Below, piece after piece: positions 51,848-60,798 of a stretch of 62,134 bases of DNA. The DNA comes from Acetobacteraceae bacterium (lineage in GTDB: Bacteria > Pseudomonadota > Alphaproteobacteria > Acetobacterales > Acetobacteraceae), in NCBI GenBank assembly GCA_024280945.1, contig JAMXLO010000106.1:1-62134 (forward strand), given 5' to 3'. Within the stretch, counting starts at the first letter, position 1, and each line of letters starts with the position of its first letter. The position numbers and the translations under genes are program-made. The notes under the pieces are model-generated. The model ran no database searches. It worked only from the letters and a program-made list of their open reading frames with translations, and was not told the DNA's origin.

Positions 51848-52955
51848 GGGCCGGTTTCGTTCGCTGCTGGTATACTCGATCGGGATCCTGCTGGTCGCCG
51901 GCGCGGCACTCACCGCATTGCGGCTGTGGCACGACAAGGACTCGCAACTTGTCGCCGCGCGCGAAGCGATGGCGGCAGAACTGGCGAAGGGGCCGGCGGT
52001 ACAGGTGGCAACGGTCGCGCAGGGTCCAAAGGAGCGACAGATCACGCTGCTGGGCGACACTCGTGCGTATCAGGTGGCGACCTTGTACGGGAAAGTGGGC
52101 GGCTACGTGAAATCCGTTGCAGTTGATCGTGGCGACCACGTGAAGGCGGGGCAGGTGTTGGCCCAGGTGGAGTCGGCGGAGACTGATCGGCAATTCGACG
52201 CTGCGATGAGCGACCTGGAGAACAAGCGCAAGAATGCCGAGCGCGAGAATGAGCTGGTGAAGCGCGGCTGGACCTCGGTCCAGTCTGCGGATCAGGCGAA
52301 TACGGCGTATCGGATGGCGCAGGCGGCGATGGAGCAGCTCGCGGTGATGAAGTCCTACGAAGTGCTGCGCGCCCCCTTCGACGGCACGGTCACCGCGCGT
52401 TTCGTCGATGTTGGCGCGCTGGTGCAGAGTTCGGTGACCAACCAGACGTCCAACCAGCCGGTGATGACCATCGCCGATATGAGCCGGTTGCGCGTCGATG
52501 TGTATGTCGAACAGAAGGACGTGCCGTTTGTGCACGTCGGCGATCTCGCTGATGTCGCCGATGGCTCCAACCCAGACCGCAAGGTGCAGGCACCGATCGC
52601 TCGGACTGCGGCACAGCTCGATCCGCGCACGCGTACTCTGTTCGTCGAACTCGACGTCGACAACACCAATGGCTTTCTGGTGCCGGGCAGCTTCGCCTAT
52701 GTGACGCTGCATGTGCCGGTGCCGAGTTATCCCGAGGTTCCGGTCACCGGCTTGGTGGTGCGTGGCACCAACACGTTCATCGCCAATGTGAGTGCGGACA
52801 GCACGGTGAGATTGCAGCCGGTCAAGGTCGCGAATACGGACGGAATGCGGGCCAGCCTCGCGGAGGGCGGTCGTGTGGGCGAACGTGTGGCGCTCAATCT
52901 GCCAGACGAAGTGAGCGACGGCAGCCGGGTGCGGCCGATCGAACCCAACCGCTGA
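51840..52955 (+). CDS. RND-pump periplasmic adaptor (HlyD/AcrA-type)
   Basis: 371 aa: membrane anchor (LLVYSIGILLVAGAALTAL, about 9-27), first lipoyl half (VAVDRGDHVKAGQVLAQVES), coiled-coil hairpin (~125-190), second lipoyl half (YEVLRAPFDGTVTARFVD), then beta-barrel and membrane-proximal domains. No lipid-attachment Cys, so it is anchored by the helix. It links the RND permease to an outer-membrane channel encoded elsewhere. The start ATG overlaps the permease stop region. Confidence 0.9.
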   Translation: MPRGRFRSLLVYSIGILLVAGAALTALRLWHDKDSQLVAAREAMAAELAKGPAVQVATVAQGPKERQITLLGDTRAYQVATLYGKVGGYVKSVAVDRGDHVKAGQVLAQVESAETDRQFDAAMSDLENKRKNAERENELVKRGWTSVQSADQANTAYRMAQAAMEQLAVMKSYEVLRAPFDGTVTARFVDVGALVQSSVTNQTSNQPVMTIADMSRLRVDVYVEQKDVPFVHVGDLADVADGSNPDRKVQAPIARTAAQLDPRTRTLFVELDVDNTNGFLVPGSFAYVTLHVPVPSYPEVPVTGLVVRGTNTFIANVSADSTVRLQPVKVANTDGMRASLAEGGRVGERVALNLPDEVSDGSRVRPIEPNR

Positions 52956-52958
52956 CCG

Positions 52959-54950
52959 ATGACGCGGATTTGGCCGGTAAAGGTTCACACCGGCGTCCGG
53001 GTGAGGATGCGTGACGGCGTCGAGCTAAATGTGCGCGTCACACGGCCTGACGCACCGGGGCGGTTCCCGGGCGTGATGGAGTATCATCCGTATCGGCGCC
53101 TGGGCGCGGCGCTGCCCGACTATCGGGACGAATATCCACCGGTGGTGCCGTACCTGGCCGAGCGCGGCTATGCAGTGGTGCAGTATGATGTGCGCGGCAC
53201 CGGCAGTTCATCGGGGTTTTCCACCGATATTTATTCGCCTGAGGAGCGGCAGGACGGCTACGACATGGTCGGGTGGATTGCCGAGCAGCCGTGGTGCAGC
53301 GGCGCGGTCGGCATGATCGGCAAATCGTACGGCGCGGTGGTGCAATGGCAGGTGGCGGTACAACGGCCGCCGGCATTGAAGGCGATCGTGGTGCGCTCTG
53401 CCAATGACGATGTGTATACCGGCTTCACCAATCCAGGCGGATGCATCCGGCCTTGGATGTTCGAATACTATGCGCCGCTGATGAACGCACTGAATTTCGC
53501 GCCCCCTGATCCGGACCTGGTCGGTGATCAGTGGTCAGCGATCTGGGCGGAGCGGCTGGAGCGCAGCGCGCCTTGGAGCCTAGGGTACATTCGCAACACG
53601 CTGTATAGCGATTACTGGCGCGGGCAGAGTCTGGCGCCGGACTATGATCGCGTGCAGTGCGCGGTGCTGCTTGTCGAGGGCTGGGCAGACTGGTACTCCA
53701 CCGAGGAGTTGCGGGCGTTCCAGAAACTGCAGGCGCCGAAGAAGGTGCTGATCGGCCCGTGGGGGCACTACTATCCCGAGGAGAAAGAGGCATTTCCAGG
53801 ACCGCGGATCGACTCTCGCCCAGAATACGCAAGGTGGTTCGATTACTGGCTCAAGGACATCGACAACGGTATCATGCAGGAGCCGCCGGTGACGGTGTTC
53901 GTGCGCGACTGGCAGAAGCCGTCGCTGCTGTGCGTGGAGGATGCGGGCACCTGGAGGCACGAGGCGGCATGGCCGCCGGCGCGGGTGCAGCCGACGACGA
54001 TGTATCTGGTGCGTGGCGGGACATTATCGGACACGGCCGGCGATCACGGTTCCACCAGTTATGCGTATCGGCCATCGGTGGGCATCACCACGGGGCGGCG
54101 GGGATTGGGTTCGACGACGCCATGGGCGATGCCGGTCGATCAGCGACTGGACGAGTCGTATTCGCTGCTGTTCACCACCGAACCGTTGCGCACGTCGGTG
54201 GAGTTGTTGGGTGAGCCGTTCGTGCAGCTCTGCGCCGCGTCAAGTGCCGAGATAGCGTACTTTCATGTGAAGCTATGCGAGGTTGCCGATGACGGCACAG
54301 CGCGGCTGATCTGTGACGGTGGACTGCTGGCAACACACTGCGACTCGCATGAGATGCCGGCACGGCTGGAGCCGGGACGCTTGTATGCGCTGCGCTTTCC
54401 TTTGCGGCACTGCGCATATCGAATTGCAGCAGGGCACCGGTTGCGCGTCGCCGTCGCGAGTGCCGAGTTCCAGAATGCATGGCCGACGGGCCAGCCCGCG
54501 GTGAACACGGTCTATCTTGGCGGCAGCAACGCATCCCACATCGTGCTGCCGGTTGCATCAGGTGATCCGCAACCTTTAGCGGCGCCGCAGCTGACTGAGT
54601 CACCGCACCCGGCGCCTGCCCAGGAGATACTGGCGCAGCCGGCCTATCGGCTTGAACTGGACCTCGTGAAGGACACGGTAAGCTGCGTACTGCAGCCCGC
54701 GGATGCAGGACGGACCAGCAGCCAGTCGCGCTACACGGTGTCCAATCGTGATCCCGCGAATACGGTGATTTCGGCATCGGCGACGCATGTCGCCGTGCAT
54801 CCGACGCTGGACATCCGGATCGAGGCGACCTGCCAGACCTCCAGCGACGCAACCAGCTATACACATTTGTCACAGGTGAGGATCACCGTCGACGGTGCCG
54901 AGCACTTCCGCAAGAGCTGGAACACAACTGTACCGCGCGGACTCTCCTGA
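52959..54950 (+). CDS. CocE/NonD-type X-Pro dipeptidyl-peptidase-family hydrolase
   Basis: 663-aa alpha/beta hydrolase: the N-terminal catalytic domain has VVQYDVRGTGSSSG, then the nucleophile Ser123 in GKSYGA, the acid in VEGWADWYS and the His in GPWGHYYP. A C-terminal jelly-roll (from about 430, with VAVASAEFQNAWPTG) is typical of cocaine esterase, alpha-amino-acid ester hydrolase and related acylases. No signal peptide. ATG lies three bases after the adaptor stop, so it is in the pump operon. Its substrate could be an ester or amide taken up by the neighbouring importer (inference). Confidence 0.9.
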   Translation: MTRIWPVKVHTGVRVRMRDGVELNVRVTRPDAPGRFPGVMEYHPYRRLGAALPDYRDEYPPVVPYLAERGYAVVQYDVRGTGSSSGFSTDIYSPEERQDGYDMVGWIAEQPWCSGAVGMIGKSYGAVVQWQVAVQRPPALKAIVVRSANDDVYTGFTNPGGCIRPWMFEYYAPLMNALNFAPPDPDLVGDQWSAIWAERLERSAPWSLGYIRNTLYSDYWRGQSLAPDYDRVQCAVLLVEGWADWYSTEELRAFQKLQAPKKVLIGPWGHYYPEEKEAFPGPRIDSRPEYARWFDYWLKDIDNGIMQEPPVTVFVRDWQKPSLLCVEDAGTWRHEAAWPPARVQPTTMYLVRGGTLSDTAGDHGSTSYAYRPSVGITTGRRGLGSTTPWAMPVDQRLDESYSLLFTTEPLRTSVELLGEPFVQLCAASSAEIAYFHVKLCEVADDGTARLICDGGLLATHCDSHEMPARLEPGRLYALRFPLRHCAYRIAAGHRLRVAVASAEFQNAWPTGQPAVNTVYLGGSNASHIVLPVASGDPQPLAAPQLTESPHPAPAQEILAQPAYRLELDLVKDTVSCVLQPADAGRTSSQSRYTVSNRDPANTVISASATHVAVHPTLDIRIEATCQTSSDATSYTHLSQVRITVDGAEHFRKSWNTTVPRGLS

Positions 54951-55032
54951 GGCTCATGCCATTGGCGGTGTGGTTGCGGGCGTGACCTGCTGTATTTTGC
55001 TGGTGTCAACCTGGGCGTGGTAAGGGCTAGGC

Positions 55033-55815
55033 ATGGGCTACTGGGGCAAGATCATCGGCGGCATGGCGGGCTTCGCCATGGGCGGCCCGATGGGTGCCGT
55101 GGTCGGCGCGGCCCTGGGGCACGCGGCCGACGCCGGGGCAGCCGGCGATTTCGGGATGCGGTTCGCGCCGCAGACCGGCTGGAATCCGGCGCGCCTGGCG
55201 GCGATGTTCAACCGCCGCGACCAACTCTTCGCAATCTGTGTTGTGGTTCTGTCTGCCAAGCTCGCCAAATGCGATGGCCCGGTAAGGCGCGAGGAAATCG
55301 ACGCGTTCAAGCGCCAGTTCCGCATCCCGCCCGAGTCGGTGCGCGATATTGGCCGCCTGTTCGACCAGGCGCGCGATAGCGCCGAGGGATACGAGCCCTA
55401 TGCGCTGAAGTTGGGCGACGCGTTCGCTGACAACCGTGGCATGCTGGAGGACGTGCTCGCGGCATTGTTCGCCATTGCGCGGGCCGATGGAGCGGTCGGT
55501 CGGTCGGAACTGGACTTCCTGTCGCGCACGCATCGTGCCTTGGGGCTGGACCAGGCCGCGTGGGATCGGGCACGCGGCGGCGGCTCGCGACAGGCGCCAA
55601 CCCCGGAAGAACCCGATGCATACGCCATACTCGGCGTGCCGCGCTCGGCAAGCGCGGAGATCATTCGCGCCACCTGGAAGCGGCTGATGCGTGAGAACCA
55701 CCCCGACAGCCTGGCGGCGCGCGGCGTGCCGGCGGAGTTCATTGCCCGGGCCAACGAGAAGGTGGCACGGATCAATGCGGCCTGGGACCGGATCAAGCGC
55801 GAGCGCGGCTTTTGA
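55033..55815 (+). CDS. DjlA-like protein: TerB domain plus J domain
   Basis: 260 aa. A Gly-rich hydrophobic N-terminus (MGYWGKIIGGMAGFAMGG) resembles the membrane anchor of DjlA. A TerB-like helical domain follows (about 60-170, LFAICVVVLSAKLAKCDG) and a C-terminal J domain (about 195-255) with YAILGVPRSASAEII and the conserved HPD (ENHPDS). It would recruit DnaK/Hsp70 at the membrane. Its stop overlaps the next start (TTGA), so it is coupled to the amidase gene. A common alphaproteobacterial pair. Confidence 0.88.
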   Translation: MGYWGKIIGGMAGFAMGGPMGAVVGAALGHAADAGAAGDFGMRFAPQTGWNPARLAAMFNRRDQLFAICVVVLSAKLAKCDGPVRREEIDAFKRQFRIPPESVRDIGRLFDQARDSAEGYEPYALKLGDAFADNRGMLEDVLAALFAIARADGAVGRSELDFLSRTHRALGLDQAAWDRARGGGSRQAPTPEEPDAYAILGVPRSASAEIIRATWKRLMRENHPDSLAARGVPAEFIARANEKVARINAAWDRIKRERGF

Positions 55816-56534
55816 GCCTCCGAATCCGGGACCTGTCGAGCCCGAACCAGGATGACCGGCCGCCAGGTACGCCGATCGAGATGCTGATCCTGCACTACAC
55901 CGGCATGCGCAGTGCGCGGGAGGCGATCGATCGGCTGCGCGATCCCGCCGCGGGTGTGTCGTCGCACTACGTCGTCGATGAGGACGGCGCCATCCTGCGG
56001 CTCGTGCCGGAGGAGCGGCGGGCCTTCCATGCCGGCGTGTCGTACTGGCGCGGTCACAGCAGCCTGAACGGACGATCGATCGGCATCGAGATCGTCAATC
56101 CGGGACATGAGTTTGGCTACCGCGACTTTCCGGTGCTGCAGCTTGCGGCGATCTGCGACCTGTGCCTGGCGATCCTGGCGCGGCATCCTATCCCCCAGCG
56201 CAATGTCGTCGCGCACAGCGACGTCGCACCCGGCCGAAAGCAGGATCCTGGGGAAAAGTTCGACTGGAGGGGCCTGGCGGCAAACGGGGTAGGGTTGTGG
56301 CCGGAGGATCGCGTTCAGCTGGCGGGCGCCCATATCGCCTCGGTGAACGAAGTCAGGGCGGCGCTGGCTGACATCGGCTATGACGTGGCACGCGATGGCG
56401 CGTGGGACTCGCAGCTTGCCGCGGTGCTGCGGGCCTTTCAGCGCCACTGGCGGCAGGAAGCGATTACCGGAGAAGCCGATTCCGGCACGCTTGCACGATT
56501 AGGCGCTGTTCAACGCATGCTGGTTGCTGGCTGA
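55812..56534 (+). CDS. N-acetylmuramoyl-L-alanine amidase, AmiD-like
   Basis: 240 aa. The amidase_2 (PGRP-like) zinc fold has ligands His28 (LHYTG), His135 (VVAHSDVAPG) and Asp145 (RKQDPG), with Glu92 (GIEIVNPG) as the likely catalytic residue. It is followed by a C-terminal peptidoglycan-binding-type domain (~175-235). No export signal is seen from this TTG start, which overlaps the djlA stop by TTGA. Cleaves the amide between MurNAc and L-Ala, in recycling or turnover. A cytoplasmic AmpD-like role remains possible. Confidence 0.85.
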   Translation: MSLRIRDLSSPNQDDRPPGTPIEMLILHYTGMRSAREAIDRLRDPAAGVSSHYVVDEDGAILRLVPEERRAFHAGVSYWRGHSSLNGRSIGIEIVNPGHEFGYRDFPVLQLAAICDLCLAILARHPIPQRNVVAHSDVAPGRKQDPGEKFDWRGLAANGVGLWPEDRVQLAGAHIASVNEVRAALADIGYDVARDGAWDSQLAAVLRAFQRHWRQEAITGEADSGTLARLGAVQRMLVAG

Positions 56535-56565
56535 ACGCACTTGGCGATCCGGGTTTGCCGGCGAA

Positions 56566-57345
56566 CTATCCCAGCCGGAACGCGGGCTTCCGCTTCTCGG
56601 CGAATGCCGCCATGCCCTCGCGCTGGTCGTGCGTGCCGAACAGTGACATGAACAGCGCACGCTCGTGGCGCACGCCCTCGACCAGCGTGGTCTCGAACGC
56701 CCGGTTCACCGCCTGCTTGGCCAGTGCCACCGCGACCGGCGACAGCTCGGCCAGGCGCGCGGCAATCTTCAGTGCCTCGGGGATGAGCTGATCGGCAGGG
56801 AACACACGCGATACCAGGTTGGCGCGCTCCGCCTCGGCTGCATCCATCATCCGGGCGGTCAGGATCATGTCCATCGCCTTCGACTTGCCCACCGCGCGGG
56901 TCAGTCGCTGAGTGCCGCCCGCACCCGGCAGCACGCCCAGATTGATTTCGGGCTGGCCGAATCTCGCGGTGTCAGCAGCAAGAATGAAATCGCACATCAT
57001 CGCGAGTTCGCAGCCGCCGCCGAGGGCGAAGCCCGCCACGGCGGCGATCACCGGCTTCTTCACCTGCAGCACAGTCTCCCAGCGCTTGCCGATGAAGTCC
57101 TCGAGGATGGCCTCGGGATGAGTGCGGTCCTTCATCTCCTTGATGTCGGCGCCGGCGGCGAAGGCCTTCTCATTCCCGGTCAGCACGATGGCACCGATGG
57201 CCTTGTCTACATCGAACGCCAGCAGCTGGGTGCCCAGCTCATCCATGAGCGCGTCACATAGTGCGTTCAAAGCCTGCGGGCGGTTGAGGCGGATCAGCCC
57301 GACCCGGCCATGCGTCTCGACGATGATGCTCTGGAAATCCGCCAT
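56566..57345 (-). CDS. enoyl-CoA hydratase (crotonase type)
   Basis: 259 aa, cytoplasmic beta-oxidation enzyme that hydrates trans-2-enoyl-CoA. The oxyanion-hole and catalytic segments are present: [24 protein letters not shown] with the first catalytic Glu, and [20 protein letters not shown] (quoted in part: [14 protein letters not shown]) with the second. The near-identical pattern to mammalian crotonase suggests a short-chain hydratase. It lies downstream of mutM on the same strand with 90 bases between, in which a dispersed repeat sits. Confidence 0.93.
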   Translation of the reverse strand: MADFQSIIVETHGRVGLIRLNRPQALNALCDALMDELGTQLLAFDVDKAIGAIVLTGNEKAFAAGADIKEMKDRTHPEAILEDFIGKRWETVLQVKKPVIAAVAGFALGGGCELAMMCDFILAADTARFGQPEINLGVLPGAGGTQRLTRAVGKSKAMDMILTARMMDAAEAERANLVSRVFPADQLIPEALKIAARLAELSPVAVALAKQAVNRAFETTLVEGVRHERALFMSLFGTHDQREGMAAFAEKRKPAFRLG

Positions 57346-57361
57346 CTTCGCTCTGCCTTGC

Positions 57362-57420
57362 TGTTTCGGAGCGCTATTCGCGCGCTCCGACGGTTTCGCC
57401 TCGCGCGATCACGTTCCAAG
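57362..57420. repeat. dispersed repeat, copy B
   Basis: Shares the scaffold TGTTT..GAGCGC..ATTC..CTCCG..TTTCGCCTC..ATCACG..AAG with copy A (21541-21599). It contains a perfect GGAGCGC/GCGCTCC stem with a TATTC loop. It lies between the enoyl-CoA hydratase start and the mutM stop. Confidence 0.5.
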
Positions 57421-57435
57421 GGACGGGCTTGATAG

Positions 57436-58275
57436 CTATCGCTGGGTGCGCGGGCAATAGAACGTGCTGCGGCCCGACTGGGTGACGCGGCGAATGCCGG
57501 GGCAGGCAGGACGCCGCGGGCAGCGCTCGCAGGGTTCGCCCTCGCGGCCATAGACCTTCCAGGCATGCTGGAAATAGCCCAGCTCGCCATCCGGTTGAAC
57601 GTAATCGCGCAGAGAGGAGCCGCCGGCCGCGATCGCGTCCTGCAGCGTCTCCTTGATCGCCGGTACGAGGCGGCCGGCACGGATGCCGGGGATGGTGTGC
57701 GCCGAGCGCAAGGGGCTGAGGCGCGCGCGGAACAGCGCCTCGCAGACGTAGATGTTGCCAAGACCGGCGACCACCTTCTGGTCCAGCAGCGCTGCCTTGA
57801 TCGGGGTGCGTTTGCCAGCCAGGGCGGCGGAGAGCGAGGCAGGCGTGAAGGCGGGACCGAGTGGTTCGGGTCCCAGACCGGCCAGCAGTCTGTGCTTTTC
57901 CTCTTCCGGCGTCGGCACCAGGTCCACCGAGCCAAATCGGCGCGGATCGACGAAGCCCAGGCGCCAGCCCTCATCCGTCTCCAGTACCAGGTGCTCGTGC
58001 GGGGTCGGCATGTTTGGGCGCAGAGGCGTCAGCACGATGCGGCCCGACATGCCGAGATGCAGCAGCACCGAATCGCCGCTGGCCAGGCGCATCAGGATGT
58101 ACTTGCCGCGCCGGCGAAAGCCGGTGATGCGCGCCCCGGTCAAGCGGTGTTGCAGGTTCTCGGGAAGCGGCCAGCGCAGGTCGGGGCGATGCGCGGTGGC
58201 GCGCACGATGACGCGCCCCTCCAGCCGCTGGCGGAGGCCACGCATAACGGTCTCGACCTCGGGGAGTTCCGGCAT
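57436..58275 (-). CDS. mutM: formamidopyrimidine-DNA glycosylase
   Basis: 279-aa base-excision-repair enzyme removing 8-oxoguanine. The N-terminus begins [10 protein letters not shown], giving the Pro2 nucleophile and Glu3. The helix-2-turn-helix follows with the conserved [10 protein letters not shown] block (about 170). The C-terminal zinc finger is altered: Cys249, Cys252 and Cys258 cluster in [11 protein letters not shown], Cys274 is present in FYCPRTQR, but the usual last Cys is Thr277. Divergent from ubiE with only 29 bases between. Confidence 0.94.
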   Translation of the reverse strand: MPELPEVETVMRGLRQRLEGRVIVRATAHRPDLRWPLPENLQHRLTGARITGFRRRGKYILMRLASGDSVLLHLGMSGRIVLTPLRPNMPTPHEHLVLETDEGWRLGFVDPRRFGSVDLVPTPEEEKHRLLAGLGPEPLGPAFTPASLSAALAGKRTPIKAALLDQKVVAGLGNIYVCEALFRARLSPLRSAHTIPGIRAGRLVPAIKETLQDAIAAGGSSLRDYVQPDGELGYFQHAWKVYGREGEPCERCPRRPACPGIRRVTQSGRSTFYCPRTQR

Positions 58276-58290
58276 GGGGGTGCGGCACGC

Positions 58291-58296
58291 TATAGA
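58291..58296 (+). promoter_or_regulatory. -10-like element in the mutM-ubiE divergent spacer
   Basis: TATAGA ends eight bases before the ubiE ATG, so the ubiE transcript may start at the start codon (leaderless); no Shine-Dalgarno is seen. The overlapping CTATAG is its own reverse complement and could also serve mutM. Confidence 0.45.
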
Positions 58297-58304
58297 TCGG
58301 CTGA

Positions 58305-59051
58305 ATGAGCGACAATACCGAAACCACCGATTTCGGCTTTCGCCGCGTGCCGCGGGCGGACAAGCGCGGCATGGTGCGTGCGGTGTTCGACAGCGTGGCG
58401 TCGCGCTACGACCTGATGAACGATCTGATGTCGCTTGGCGTGCACCGTGCCTGGAAGCGCGTGCTGATCACGGCGCTCGATCCGTCGCCGCGGCGGTCGC
58501 TGCTGGATCTGGCCGGCGGGACCGGAGATATCGGGCTGGCCTGGCTGGAGCGCGGCGGCGGTCCGCTGCTGTTGACCGATATCAATCTCTCGATGCTGGT
58601 GATCGCGCGGCAGCGTGCGCTCGAGCGTGGATCGATCGCCGGCGCCTCGCTGTTGGTCGGTGATGCAGAACGGCTGCCGCTGCCCGATCGCATCGTGGAT
58701 CGGGTGTCGATCGCGTTCGGGCTGCGCAACTGCACCGACAAGACGGCGGTGCTGGCAGAGGCACGGCGGGTGCTGCGGCCGGGCGGCCGGTTCTTCTGTC
58801 TGGAGTTTTCGCACGTGCGGGTAGCGGCGCTGCAGCCAGCATACGATGCGTGGTCATTTCGCGTGCTGCCGATGCTGGGGCGGTACGTGGCGCACGATGA
58901 GGCCAGTTATCGCTATCTGGCGGAGAGCATCAGGACTTTTCCCGACCAGGATGCGCTGGGGGACATGCTGCGCGAGGCGGGGTTCGCCCGCATCGAGGTG
59001 CGCAACCTTTCGGGGGGTATTGCAGCGATCCATTCCGGGTGGCGGCTGTGA
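58305..59051 (+). CDS. ubiE: ubiquinone biosynthesis C-methyltransferase
   Basis: 248-aa SAM-dependent C-methyltransferase acting on 2-octaprenyl-6-methoxy-benzoquinol in ubiquinone synthesis. Family features are [25 protein letters not shown] (quoted in part: [11 protein letters not shown]), motif [11 protein letters not shown] (67-76), the DAERLPL motif, and the C-terminal IAAIHSGWR. Its stop shares GTGA with coaBC. In many alphaproteobacteria ubiB lies between these two genes; here it does not. Confidence 0.95.
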   Translation: MSDNTETTDFGFRRVPRADKRGMVRAVFDSVASRYDLMNDLMSLGVHRAWKRVLITALDPSPRRSLLDLAGGTGDIGLAWLERGGGPLLLTDINLSMLVIARQRALERGSIAGASLLVGDAERLPLPDRIVDRVSIAFGLRNCTDKTAVLAEARRVLRPGGRFFCLEFSHVRVAALQPAYDAWSFRVLPMLGRYVAHDEASYRYLAESIRTFPDQDALGDMLREAGFARIEVRNLSGGIAAIHSGWRL

Positions 59052-60277
59052 ACGATCTGTCCGGGAAGCGGGTGCTGCTGATCGTCTCCGGCGGCATCGC
59101 GGCGTACAAGGCGTTGGAGTTGATCCGACTATTGCGCGGCGGCGGATGCGGCGTGACCTGCGTGCTGACCGATGCGGGCAAGCATTTCGTGACGCCGCTG
59201 TCGCTGCAGGCACTGAGCGAAAGCAAGGTGTACGCCGACCTGTTCCCGCTGACCGACGAGAGCGAGATGGGTCACATTCAGCTGTCGCGCAGTGCCGATC
59301 TGGTCGTGGTGGCGCCGGCCTCGGCCGACATCCTGGCGAAGATGGCCGCGGGACTGGCGGACGATCTTGCCTCTACACTGTTGCTGGCAACCGACAAGCC
59401 GGTGCTGGTCGCGCCGGCGATGAACGTGCGCATGTGGCAGCACGCCGCGACAGTGGCGAACATGGCGCGGCTTTCCGCGCGCGGCATTCACGTGGTCGGA
59501 CCGGACGAAGGTGCGATGGCGTGTAACGAGTTCGGGCCGGGGAGGTTGGCGGAACCGCCCGCGATCCTCGCCGCGATCGAGGCGCTGCTTGCTCCGCACC
59601 ACGATCTGGGGTTGGTGCCTGCGCGGCCCTTGGCCGGACGCCACGCGCTGGTCACCAGCGGACCAACGCATGAACCGATCGATCCGGTGCGCTATATCGC
59701 CAACCGCTCCAGCGGTCGGCAAGGTCACGCCATCGCTGCATCACTCGCGGGGCTGGGTGCGCGGGTGACACTGGTGAGCGGGCCGGTTTCGATGCCCGAT
59801 CCGGCGGGTGTGACGGTACAGCGCGTGGAAAGCGCGCGGCAGATGCTGGAGGCGTGTCAGGCGGCGCTGCCCGCCGATGTTGCCGTGTTTGCCGCGGCGG
59901 TCGCCGATTGGCATGTCGCGCATGCTGCTACGGGCAAGATCAAGAAGGTGCCTGGCGCAGCGCCGCCGACGCTGGAGATGGTTCCTAACCCGGACATCTT
60001 GGCGACGATCGCCGCGCCTGGACCGGCGCGGCCGCGCCTGGTGATCGGTTTCGCCGCCGAGACAGAGAATCTGATCGCGAACGCTGATGCCAAGCGCAAG
60101 CGCAAGAATGCCGACTGGATCATCGCCAATGACGTGACGCCCGAAACGGGCATCATGGGCGGCGAGGAAAACCTGGTGCACCTGATCACTGCCGAGGGGG
60201 TGGAGGACTGGCCGAGACTGGCAAAGCACGAGGTCGCGCGGCGCCTTGCATCGCGGATCGCGGCAGCTTTGGCGTGA
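59048..60277 (+). CDS. coaBC: bifunctional phosphopantothenoylcysteine decarboxylase / phosphopantothenate-cysteine ligase
   Basis: 409-aa coenzyme A biosynthesis enzyme. The N-terminal flavin decarboxylase (CoaC) domain has VSGGIAAYKALE, the GHIQLSRSADLVVVAPAS block with the catalytic His, and VAPAMNVRMW. The C-terminal ligase (CoaB) domain has VTSGPTHEPIDPVRYIANRSSG and a KIKK motif. GTG start overlaps ubiE by GTGA; a GTG at 59039 is also in frame but less likely. GTGA coupling to the next gene at the 3' end. Confidence 0.95.
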   Translation: MNDLSGKRVLLIVSGGIAAYKALELIRLLRGGGCGVTCVLTDAGKHFVTPLSLQALSESKVYADLFPLTDESEMGHIQLSRSADLVVVAPASADILAKMAAGLADDLASTLLLATDKPVLVAPAMNVRMWQHAATVANMARLSARGIHVVGPDEGAMACNEFGPGRLAEPPAILAAIEALLAPHHDLGLVPARPLAGRHALVTSGPTHEPIDPVRYIANRSSGRQGHAIAASLAGLGARVTLVSGPVSMPDPAGVTVQRVESARQMLEACQAALPADVAVFAAAVADWHVAHAATGKIKKVPGAAPPTLEMVPNPDILATIAAPGPARPRLVIGFAAETENLIANADAKRKRKNADWIIANDVTPETGIMGGEENLVHLITAEGVEDWPRLAKHEVARRLASRIAAALA

Positions 60278-60798
60278 ACGAGGTCATTCGAATCCTGGGC
60301 GCGACGGACGCCGATGAATTCCGGAGAGTCCGACTGGATGCCCTGCGCCTGCATCCGGAGGCGTTCAGCTCTTCCTATGAAGATGAAGCGTCTCTGGATC
60401 GCGCGCAGATCGTCGAGCGGCTGGAAACGCCTGGTCTCACACGGTTCGGCGCCTTTGCTCAGGCTTCGATGGTGGGGCTTGTCGGACTCCAGATGCCCGG
60501 TGGCACCAAAGTCCGGCACAAGGCGCGCCTGTTCAGCATGTATGTCGAGGCGACAAGCCGGCGCAGCGGATTGGCGCAGCAATTGGTTCAGGCGGTGATC
60601 GACAGGGCACGCCAGGGGGGTGCAGTGGTGCTGCAACTTTCGGTGACGGTCGGTAATCTGCCAGCCCAGCGCCTATACGATTGTATGGGCTTCCGGATCT
60701 ATGGCACTGAATCGCGTTCACTGAAGATCGGCGACCGATTCTACGACGAGCATTTGATGGCTCTCGACCTTGACCGAAGCGGTCACGCCATAGGCTGA
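60274..60798 (+). CDS. GNAT N-acetyltransferase
   Basis: 174-aa acetyltransferase. The start VIRILGATDADEFRRVRLDALRLHPEAF (quoted in part: EFRRVRLDALRLHPEAF) is typical of a GNAT group found in many proteobacteria. The acetyl-CoA loop is RRSGLA (96-101), followed by a NLPAQRLYDCMGF segment. GTG start overlaps the coaBC stop by GTGA, so it is the last gene of the ubiE-coaBC run. Substrate unknown. Confidence 0.85.
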   Translation: MNEVIRILGATDADEFRRVRLDALRLHPEAFSSSYEDEASLDRAQIVERLETPGLTRFGAFAQASMVGLVGLQMPGGTKVRHKARLFSMYVEATSRRSGLAQQLVQAVIDRARQGGAVVLQLSVTVGNLPAQRLYDCMGFRIYGTESRSLKIGDRFYDEHLMALDLDRSGHAIG

